Assembly (NCBI RefSeq): GCF_010730195.1
Contig: NZ_AP022613.1
Coordinates: 744,001 to 808,000 of the forward strand
Source of the DNA: Mycobacterium conspicuum
GTDB lineage: Bacteria; Actinomycetota; Actinomycetes; Mycobacteriales; Mycobacteriaceae
Length of the DNA: 64,000 nt
Direction: 5' to 3'
Numbering within the stretch: the stretch's first letter is position 1; every line of letters starts with the position of its first letter. Position numbers and translations under genes: made by a program. Below, in pieces: positions 55,292 to 61,979 of this stretch. Under the pieces are notes generated by a model. It did no database searches and was not told the DNA's origin. It saw nothing but the letters and a program-made list of their open reading frames with translations.

Positions 55292-56128
55292 GTGCCGCAG
55301 AAGGTTTGGCTCCTCACCGGGGCGTCCCGCGGTTTCGGGTTGGAGATCGCGCGCAAGATCCTGGGTCAGGGTGATTGCGTGGTCGCGACCGCGCGCCGCG
55401 CCGGCCAGATTCCCGCCGAGTTTCCCGACGCCGGCGACAGCTTGCTTGCCGTCGACCTCGATGTCACCAATGGCGATCAGGCGGAGGCCGCCGTCGAGGC
55501 CGCCGTCGACAAATTCGGCCGGATCGACGTGCTGGTCAACAACGCCGGCCGGGGCCTGCTCGGCGCCGTCGAGGAGGCCTCCGACGCGGCGGCCCGAGCC
55601 GTCTACGAGGTCAACGTATTTGGCACCCTGACCATGCAGAGGGCCGTGCTGCCGATCATGCGTCGCCAGCGCTCCGGCCACATCATCAACATCAGTTCGG
55701 TCGGTGGGTTGCTCGGCTCGCCTGGGTGGGGCGTCTACTGCTCGACCAAGTTCGCCGTGGAGGGGTTCAGCGAGGCGCTCGCCAAGGAACTCAAGCCCCT
55801 CGGCATCTGGGTCACCATCGTCGAACCCGGCTATTTCCGCACCGACTTCCTCGACGCGTCCAGCCTCGACACCGAGCAGACCGTCATCGCCGACTACCAG
55901 GCCACCGCCGGGGCGATGCGCGCGCATGCGGCCGACGTCAACCACGCCCAGCCCGGCGATCCGATCAAGGCCGCCGCGGCCATCGTCGACATCGCTGCTG
56001 CGGCCGAGCCGCCCGTGCACCTGCTGCTGGGCACGGACTGCGTCGCCGCGGTCGAGGCCAAGATCGCCGACCTGCAGGCCGACATCGATACCTGGCGGGC
56101 CGTGTCGCTCTCGACCGACCACGACTGA
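55292..56128 (+). CDS. Short-chain dehydrogenase/reductase
   Basis: 278 residues, classical SDR. The cofactor motif is TGASRGFG near the N-terminus, the structural motif NNAGRG is next, and catalytic Ser (NISSVGGLLGSPGW) and YCSTKFAVEGF are intact. It resembles the oxidoreductases of the SDR_c (17-beta-HSD-like) group; the substrate is unknown. GTG 55292 is preceded by AAGGAA at 55279-55284; GTG 55271 would add seven residues. It is not at this place in M. tuberculosis, where dnaE2 is next to Rv3369. Confidence 0.88.
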   Translation: MPQKVWLLTGASRGFGLEIARKILGQGDCVVATARRAGQIPAEFPDAGDSLLAVDLDVTNGDQAEAAVEAAVDKFGRIDVLVNNAGRGLLGAVEEASDAAARAVYEVNVFGTLTMQRAVLPIMRRQRSGHIINISSVGGLLGSPGWGVYCSTKFAVEGFSEALAKELKPLGIWVTIVEPGYFRTDFLDASSLDTEQTVIADYQATAGAMRAHAADVNHAQPGDPIKAAAAIVDIAAAAEPPVHLLLGTDCVAAVEAKIADLQADIDTWRAVSLSTDHD

Positions 56129-56133
56129 GCGCG

Positions 56134-56544
56134 CTACGCGGTCGGGGTCGTCCAGACTTTCGTGGGCGTGATCTTCAGGCGGGTGGTGAAGTCGCCCATC
56201 ATCTCGGTCAGGCCCTCCCGCTCGGCGTCGGCGCGGTATTTCGCCCAGTACGGGCCGTCGTCGCGACCATCGACGCCGGTGGCATCGATCGTCGCGGTCC
56301 CGCCGATGACGATGACGCCGCCGCCGTCGCCGTCGGAATCCAGGTTCAGGCTCACCTGCGGGTGCTCCTTGATGTGCGCCACCTTGGCCGCCTGCGGCAT
56401 CGAGTACACGAACAGGTCGGCGCCGTCGAAGTAGAACCAGACCAGCCGCGGCACCGGTTGCCCCGATTTGGCGACGGTGGTCAGCCACCCGCAGTGGTCG
56501 GCGGTCAGCCGGTCGGAAACCTCTTGTGTCAGTTCGACGCTCAT
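56134..56544 (-). CDS. PPOX-class flavin/F420-binding protein (Rv3369 family)
   Basis: 136 residues, split-barrel fold of the pyridoxamine-phosphate-oxidase-like proteins: GWLTTVAKSGQPVPRLVWFY, then HIKEHPQVSLNLDSDGDGGG and VIVIGGTATID. Members of this subgroup bind F420 or FMN rather than PLP precursors. It corresponds to Rv3369, and the reaction is unknown. I chose ATG 56544 (MSVELTQEV). It is divergent from the nitroreductase, with 22 bp between the starts. Confidence 0.9.
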   Translation of the reverse strand: MSVELTQEVSDRLTADHCGWLTTVAKSGQPVPRLVWFYFDGADLFVYSMPQAAKVAHIKEHPQVSLNLDSDGDGGGVIVIGGTATIDATGVDGRDDGPYWAKYRADAEREGLTEMMGDFTTRLKITPTKVWTTPTA

Positions 56545-56566
56545 GACGTAACGGTAGCCTCCACAC

Positions 56567-57211
56567 ATGACCCTCAACCTGTCCGTCGACGAAGTCCTCA
56601 CCACCACCCGCTCGGTACGCAAACGCCTCGACTTCGACAAGCCGGTGGGCCGCGACGTGCTGATGGAATGCCTCGAGTTGGCGCTGCAGGCACCGACCGG
56701 CTCCAACTCGCAGGGCTGGCAATGGGTGTTCGTCGAGGACGCCGACAAGAAGAAGGCGATCGGCGACGTTTACCTGTCCAACGCCCGCGGCTACCTGAGC
56801 GCGCCCGGAGTCGAATACCCCGAGGGTGACACGCGCGGTGAACGAATGGGCCTGGTCCGCGATTCGGCGACCTACCTCGCCGAGCACATGCACGAGGCGC
56901 CGGTCCTGATGATCCCGTGCATCTTCGGTCGCGAAGACAAGCAGCCGCTGGGCGGGGTGTCGTTCTGGGCGTCGCTGTTTCCCGCGGTCTGGAGTTTCTG
57001 CCTGGCGCTGCGCTCGCGGGGGCTGGGTTCCTGCTGGACCACGCTGCACCTGCTCGGCGACGGCGAGAAGCGGGTGGCCGACGTGCTCGGGATTCCCTAC
57101 GACAAGTTCAGTCAGGGCGGCCTGTTTCCCATCGCCTACACCAAGGGCACCGACTTCCGGCCGGCCAAGCGGCTGCCCGCCGAGCAGCTCACGCACTGGA
57201 ACAGCTGGTAA
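56567..57211 (+). CDS. Nitroreductase-family FMN oxidoreductase (Rv3368c homologue)
   Basis: 214 residues, exactly the length of Rv3368c and nearly the same sequence. TTRSVRKRLDFDKPVG is the N-terminal FMN-binding Arg motif, APTGSNSQGWQWVFVEDAD the next, and ALRSRGLGSCWTTLHLLG the C-terminal flavin region. It probably reduces nitro or quinone compounds with NAD(P)H. The stop abuts the trmL stop (TAA then TCA on plus). Confidence 0.92.
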   Translation: MTLNLSVDEVLTTTRSVRKRLDFDKPVGRDVLMECLELALQAPTGSNSQGWQWVFVEDADKKKAIGDVYLSNARGYLSAPGVEYPEGDTRGERMGLVRDSATYLAEHMHEAPVLMIPCIFGREDKQPLGGVSFWASLFPAVWSFCLALRSRGLGSCWTTLHLLGDGEKRVADVLGIPYDKFSQGGLFPIAYTKGTDFRPAKRLPAEQLTHWNSW

Positions 57212-57676
57212 TCACACGGCGCCGGAATAGCCGTGCTGCCGCCACGCCTCGTACACCGCGATCGCGGCGGCGTTGGACAGGTTCAGCGACCGCCGGCCCG
57301 CCAGCATGGGAATGCGCACCTGCTGGGTGACGTGATCGTCGGCCAGGGTGGCGGCGTCCAGCCCGGTGGGTTCCGGCCCGAACATCAGCACGTCGCCGGC
57401 CTGGTAGTCGACGTCGGCGAACGTCGTGTCCGCGTGCGCGGTGAACGCGATCACCCGCTCCGGCGACAGCGCCTCCCACGCGGCGGGCAGCGACGCGTGC
57501 ACGGTGACCGACGCCAGGTCGTGATAGTCCAGCCCGGCCCGTCGCAGCTTGGGCTCGGACAGGTCGAAGCCCAACGGCTCCACCAGATGCAGCTCACACC
57601 CGGTGGCCGCCGCGGTCCTGATGGCGTTGCCCGTGTTGGGCGCGATGCGCGGGGTGAAAAACAGCAGACGGAACAC
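57212..57676 (-). CDS. tRNA (cytidine/uridine-34) 2'-O-methyltransferase TrmL-like (SpoU)
   Basis: 154 residues, exactly the length of Rv3366 (spoU) and nearly the same sequence. A SPOUT fold with IAPNTGNAIRTAAATGCELHL at the N-terminus (cited as NTGNAIRTAAATG), VLMFGPEPTGL and IPMLAGRRSLNLSNAAAIAV, the knot that holds SAM. The single-domain length fits TrmL, which methylates the wobble base of certain tRNAs; 23S rRNA is a less likely target. I chose GTG 57676. Confidence 0.9.
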   Translation of the reverse strand: MFRLLFFTPRIAPNTGNAIRTAAATGCELHLVEPLGFDLSEPKLRRAGLDYHDLASVTVHASLPAAWEALSPERVIAFTAHADTTFADVDYQAGDVLMFGPEPTGLDAATLADDHVTQQVRIPMLAGRRSLNLSNAAAIAVYEAWRQHGYSGAV

Positions 57677-57959
57677 AACACGGAATCCTTGCAGGCATGC
57701 GCGTGCCCCAACCGCTAAGAGCGGACGCAATCGCTGCCGGGTTTGCTGAGTCCAACCGCCCAGGAACGGCAGTGGTGACCGCGACCGCGGGCTGTCATAC
57801 TCGCAGGGTTGCCAGGCAGCGAAGTCCAGAGCGCTCCTCGAGTGCATGCGCCTGGTGCGGGCGGAACAAAGCAGGAAGTTTCATGACTCTGTCGTTTTTC
57901 CGGGCGTTTCTCCGGGCACCAAAACTCAGCGCTGCGGCCGTTCACGCGGAGGCGGTCCG
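57677..57959. other. Intergenic region before the cvn operon
   Basis: 283 bp between divergent trmL and cvnA, holding both promoters. GGAGG at 57948-57952 is the cvnA ribosome site. The frame of cvnA is open from ATG 57846, but that extension reads unlike the family. No other element was found. Confidence 0.5.
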
Positions 57960-60599
57960 GTGACGATGTTTGCCGGGCCGGCCGCTCCGGCCGCGGCCGC
58001 GGCTCCGCCTGACAAGCCGGCGAAACGCCCCCGGCCCTGGGCGCTGAGCAACTGGCCCGTCGGGTCGAAAGTCCTGGCAATCGTGGTGGTTCCGCTGGTG
58101 CTGGCGACGATTTTCGGCGGGCTGCGGGTCGAGAACGCGATGGCCAGCGCCAGCGGCCTGCGGCTGGCCGCCACCCGCGCCGACGTGATCCCCGCGATCA
58201 CCAAATACATGTCGTCGCTCGACGTCGCGCTGCTCGCCAGTTCCACCGGGCACGACGTCGAGGGCGCCCGGAAGAACTACGAGGCGCGCAAGTACGAGCT
58301 GCAGACCCGGCTGGCCGACACCAACGTGATCCCCGACGTCCGGTCGGGCGTGAGCACCCTGCTCAACGGCGGGCAGGCGCTGTTGGACAAGGTGCTGGCC
58401 AACAACATCAGTTTGCGAGACCGGGTGACCACCTATGCGCCGATCCTGTTGACGGCCGAGGACGTGATCAACGCGTCGGTGCGCGTCGACAGCGAGCAGA
58501 TCCGGGCGCAGGCGCAGGGCCTGAGCCGGGCGGTCGGGGCCCGCGGACAGATGACGATGCAGGAAATCCTGGTGACCCGCGGCAACGACCTGCCCGAGCC
58601 GGAGCTGCGCACCTCGATGATCACCCTGGCCGGCACCGAGCCCTCGACGCTGTTCGGGATGAGCGAGGTGCTGGGCGCCGGCTCTCCGGAAGCCAAGACG
58701 CTGCAGCAGCAGATGGTGACCCGGATGGCGATCATGTCGGATCCGGCCAGCGCGCTGGTGAACAACTCCCAGCTGCTGCAATCGATCCACACCACCGACG
58801 GCATCGCCGAACAGATCGTCACCGACGCGACCGCCTCGGTGACCAAGTCGGTGCAGGCGGCGGCCACGGCCCGGCGCGAGGCCGCGATGCGCGACACCGG
58901 TCTGATGCTGGCCGTCATCCTGGTCGCGCTGGTCGTCGTGCTGCTGGTGGCGCGTGCGCTGGTCCGGCCGCTGCGGGTGCTGCGCGACGGCGCCCTGAAG
59001 GTCGCCCACACCGACCTCGAGGACGAGATCACCCGAATCCGGGCCGGCGGCGAGCCGGTGCCCGCGCCGCTGGCGGTCTACACCACCGAGGAAATCGGCC
59101 AGGTGGCCCACGCCGTGGACGAACTGCACGCCCAGGCCCTGCTGCTGGCCGGGGACGAGGCGCGGTTGCGATTGCTGGTCAACGACATGTTCGAGACCAT
59201 GTCGCGGCGCAGCCGTTCGCTGGTCGACCAGCAGTTGTCGCTGATCGACCGGCTGGAGCGCGACGAGGAGGATCCCGACCGCCTGGACAGCCTGTTCCGG
59301 TTGGATCACTTGGCGGCGCGGCTGCGCCGCAACAGCGCCAACCTGTTGGTGCTGGCGGGCGCGCAGCTATCCCGCGATCAGCGCGAGCCGGTCGCCCTGT
59401 CGACGGTGATCAACGCCGCCGTGTCCGAGGTCGAGGACTATCGCCGCGTCCAACTCGCCGGCGTCCCCGACAGCACCGTGGTGGGTTCGGCGGTCGGCAG
59501 CGTCATCCACCTGTTGGCCGAATTGATCGACAACGCGCTGCGCTACTCGCCGCCGACGACGCCGGTGCGGGTTTCGGCCGCGCGCGGCGGCGACGGCGGG
59601 GTGCTGCTGTGGGTGTCCGACTCCGGGCTGGGCATGAACGACGGCGATCGGCGCATCGCCAACATGCGGCTGCAGTCGGGCGGCGCGATGGCACCCGACC
59701 CCGTCCCCGAGAATGCCCGCCACATGGGCCTTTTCGTGGTGGGCCGGTTGGCCGACCGGCACGGACTGCGGGTGGGTCTGCGCGGCCCCGCACCCGGCGA
59801 GGAGAGCATCGGCACCACCGCCGAGGTGTACCTGCCGCCGTCGGTGCTCGTCGAGGGCGTCGCGGCGGCACCGGCTCCGGCGGCCGTCCCGCAGGCGCGC
59901 GTCCGGGTGCTGCCTCCCGCGCCGGTGCAGCCGCCCGACGCCGTGTCGCCCGCGCCCGCCGCGGCGCACCGCAACGGGTACGAGCCGCCGGTCACGGTGC
60001 TGCCGCGCCGCACCCCGGGGTCCAGCGGCATCACCGATGTTCCTGCCGAGCCGAAAGAGGAACGGCAACGCCGCGAGCTGGCCACGCCGTGGTGGGAGAA
60101 GAACGGCGTCCAGCAGGAGCCGGCCGAGCCGGCGCAGGCGCCGTCGGACACCTCGGGCTTCTTTGCCGCCCGGCCACTGGCGCAAGCGGCCGAGCCCGTG
60201 ACTCCGGACGCCGACGACGACGTGATCTACCAAAACATGCTCGCGGAGTGGCTGAGCGACCCGCACGATCTGGTGCAGAGCCCCGACCTGGATTGGCAGT
60301 CGGTGTGGGACCGCGGTTGGTCGCTGGCCGCCGAGGCCACCGACACGAAGCCGGTCGACTCGCACACCGACCACGGCCTGCCGGTGCGCACACCCGGAGC
60401 CCAGCTGGTGCCGGGGGCGGGGGCGGCGCGGGGCGCCGACCGGCCCGACGAGGACGATCCCGACCGAGCCCGCCAGCCGCAGCACGCCGCCGCGGTGCGC
60501 GACCCCGAGGCGGTTCGGGCCTCGATCGGCAGCCATTTCGGCGGCGTGCACAGCGCGCGGTCGCATGCCCGCGAAACCGACGGGGACGAGCAGGAATGA
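57960..60599 (+). CDS. Conservon sensor-kinase-like protein (CvnA, Rv3365c homologue)
   Basis: 879 residues. A cytoplasmic lead is followed by TM1 (VLAIVVVPLVLATIFGG), an extracellular helical sensor domain of the nitrate-sensing type (about 70-315), TM2 (LMLAVILVALVVVLLVARAL), HAMP, a coiled region with LFRLDHLAARLRRNSANLL, and a HATPase domain with LIDNALRYSPPTTPV and SDSGLGMND. A long Pro/Ala/acidic tail follows to the end. It is the first gene of a four-gene operon like the Streptomyces conservons. GTG 57960 is 7 nt after GGAGG. It overlaps cvnB by 4 bp. Confidence 0.9.
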   Translation: MTMFAGPAAPAAAAAPPDKPAKRPRPWALSNWPVGSKVLAIVVVPLVLATIFGGLRVENAMASASGLRLAATRADVIPAITKYMSSLDVALLASSTGHDVEGARKNYEARKYELQTRLADTNVIPDVRSGVSTLLNGGQALLDKVLANNISLRDRVTTYAPILLTAEDVINASVRVDSEQIRAQAQGLSRAVGARGQMTMQEILVTRGNDLPEPELRTSMITLAGTEPSTLFGMSEVLGAGSPEAKTLQQQMVTRMAIMSDPASALVNNSQLLQSIHTTDGIAEQIVTDATASVTKSVQAAATARREAAMRDTGLMLAVILVALVVVLLVARALVRPLRVLRDGALKVAHTDLEDEITRIRAGGEPVPAPLAVYTTEEIGQVAHAVDELHAQALLLAGDEARLRLLVNDMFETMSRRSRSLVDQQLSLIDRLERDEEDPDRLDSLFRLDHLAARLRRNSANLLVLAGAQLSRDQREPVALSTVINAAVSEVEDYRRVQLAGVPDSTVVGSAVGSVIHLLAELIDNALRYSPPTTPVRVSAARGGDGGVLLWVSDSGLGMNDGDRRIANMRLQSGGAMAPDPVPENARHMGLFVVGRLADRHGLRVGLRGPAPGEESIGTTAEVYLPPSVLVEGVAAAPAPAAVPQARVRVLPPAPVQPPDAVSPAPAAAHRNGYEPPVTVLPRRTPGSSGITDVPAEPKEERQRRELATPWWEKNGVQQEPAEPAQAPSDTSGFFAARPLAQAAEPVTPDADDDVIYQNMLAEWLSDPHDLVQSPDLDWQSVWDRGWSLAAEATDTKPVDSHTDHGLPVRTPGAQLVPGAGAARGADRPDEDDPDRARQPQHAAAVRDPEAVRASIGSHFGGVHSARSHARETDGDEQE

Positions 60600-61006
60600 C
60601 AGTGCACGCGCCGAACAATGCCAACAACTCGCTGGGCTGGCTGGTGTCGAAGTTCGCCCGCGAGGTGTCCGGGGTGGCGCACGCGCTGCTGGTGTCGGTC
60701 GACGGCTTGCCCATCGCGGCCAGTGAGCGGCTCTCGCGGGAACGGGCCGACCAGTTGGCGGCGGTGGCCTCCGGGCTGGCTAGCCTGTCGACCGGCGCCG
60801 CGCAGCTGTTCGACGGCGGGCCGGTGCTGCAATCGGTGGTCGAGATGCAGAAGGGATATCTGCTGTTGATGCACGTCGGCGACGGCTCGCATTTGGCGAC
60901 GCTGGCCGTCTCGTCGTGCGATATCGGCCAGATCGGTTACGAGATGGCGATCCTTGTCGAGCAGGTAGGCGGCGTCGTGCAGTCCGCCCCCCGCGTGCAG
61001 TCGTGA
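60596..61006 (+). CDS. Roadblock/LC7 protein (CvnB, Rv3364c homologue)
   Basis: 136 residues, MglB/roadblock fold: LVSKFAREVSGVAHALLVSV, ADQLAAVASGLASLSTGAAQ, then MQKGYLLLMHVGDGSHLATL. In conservons it works as the GAP-like partner of the CvnD GTPase. Rv3364c is also reported to act on a host serine protease, which cannot be judged from sequence. The ATG overlaps the cvnA stop (ATGA). Confidence 0.92.
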   Translation: MTVHAPNNANNSLGWLVSKFAREVSGVAHALLVSVDGLPIAASERLSRERADQLAAVASGLASLSTGAAQLFDGGPVLQSVVEMQKGYLLLMHVGDGSHLATLAVSSCDIGQIGYEMAILVEQVGGVVQSAPRVQS

Positions 61007-61012
61007 GCCCCC

Positions 61013-61387
61013 ATGAACGAACCCGAGCGGCTCGCCCCCGCGCGTGAGGCGAACCTGGTTCGCCCCTACACGCTCACGGCCGGACGCACCGACACCAGCG
61101 TCGACCTTCCGCTCGAGGCGCCGGTGCAGACGCTGCAGGCGGCACTCGCCCACAAATGGCCACCAAACGACATGAAAGACAAGATCATTCAGCTCTGTGT
61201 CGAAAGCCCTTCGGTCGCCGAGATCTCGGCCCGGCTGGATTTACCGGTGGGTGTCGCGCGCGTCTTGGTCGGAGATCTGGTGATGTCCGGCTACCTTCGG
61301 GTGCACGCGACGTTGACCGACCATTCGACCCTCGACGAGCGCCGCGAACTCATAGGAAGGACGCTGCGTGGCCTTAAGGCACTCTGA
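61013..61387 (+). CDS. DUF742 protein (CvnC, Rv3363c homologue)
   Basis: 124 residues: LVRPYTLTAGRTDTSVDLPL, then a C-terminal winged-helix-like part (KIIQLCVESPSVAEISARLD, LVGDLVMSGYLRVH). The third conservon component, of unknown molecular role. It is 6 bp after cvnB and overlaps cvnD by 20 bp. Confidence 0.92.
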   Translation: MNEPERLAPAREANLVRPYTLTAGRTDTSVDLPLEAPVQTLQAALAHKWPPNDMKDKIIQLCVESPSVAEISARLDLPVGVARVLVGDLVMSGYLRVHATLTDHSTLDERRELIGRTLRGLKAL

Positions 61388-61958
61388 CCCGCGCGCCAAA
61401 GCGACCCCGACCGCGTCGACGAAGATCATCATCGCGGGCGGGTTCGGTGCGGGCAAGACCACGTTCGTCGGTGCGGTGTCGGAGATCATGCCGCTGCGCA
61501 CCGAGGCGATGGTCACCGACGCCTCGGTCGGCGTCGACATGCTCGAGGCCACGCCGCACAAGCAAACCACCACGGTGGCAATGGATTTCGGCCGGATCAC
61601 CCTGGCCGACGACCTGGCGCTCTACCTGTTCGGCACCCCGGGCCAGCGCCGGTTCTGGTTCATGTGGGACGACCTGGTGCGCGGGGCCATCGGCGCGATC
61701 GTGCTGGTCGACTGCCGTCGCCTGCAGGACAGCTTCCCGGCCGTGGACTTCTTCGAGAACCGCAAGCTGCCGTTCTTGATCGCCGTCAACGAATTCGACG
61801 GTGCGCCAAGGTATCCCATGCGCGAGGTGCGTCAGGCGCTGACGCTGCCCCCGCACATTCCGATCGTCAGCGTCGATGCCAGGGACCGCCGGTCGGCGAC
61901 CGACGCGCTGATCGCGGTGAGCGAATACGCGATGCACTGCCTGACGTCCAGCCAATAG
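61368..61958 (+). CDS. Small Ras-like GTPase (CvnD, Rv3362c / MfpB type)
   Basis: 196 residues. The P-loop is GGFGAGKTT (24-32), G3 is FGTPGQRRFWFMW, and G4 is NEFDGA. It is an MglA-like GTPase that would cycle with the roadblock protein. Its M. smegmatis counterpart (MfpB) is encoded with the pentapeptide-repeat protein MfpA, a gyrase-protecting factor. No mfpA follows here: the convergent ABC transporter gene ends 22 bp downstream. Confidence 0.93.
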   Translation: MALRHSDPRAKATPTASTKIIIAGGFGAGKTTFVGAVSEIMPLRTEAMVTDASVGVDMLEATPHKQTTTVAMDFGRITLADDLALYLFGTPGQRRFWFMWDDLVRGAIGAIVLVDCRRLQDSFPAVDFFENRKLPFLIAVNEFDGAPRYPMREVRQALTLPPHIPIVSVDARDRRSATDALIAVSEYAMHCLTSSQ

Positions 61959-61979
61959 CCCGACTCGCGGTGGGAACCG

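Noticed and set aside
55277..57196. 639-codon minus-strand open frame
   Set aside because: It crosses three family-recognised genes in other frames, so it is a shadow frame.
57846..57959. Upstream extension of cvnA from ATG 57846
   Set aside because: The 38 extra residues do not resemble the family, and GGAGG sits 7 nt before GTG 57960, giving a length close to Rv3365c.
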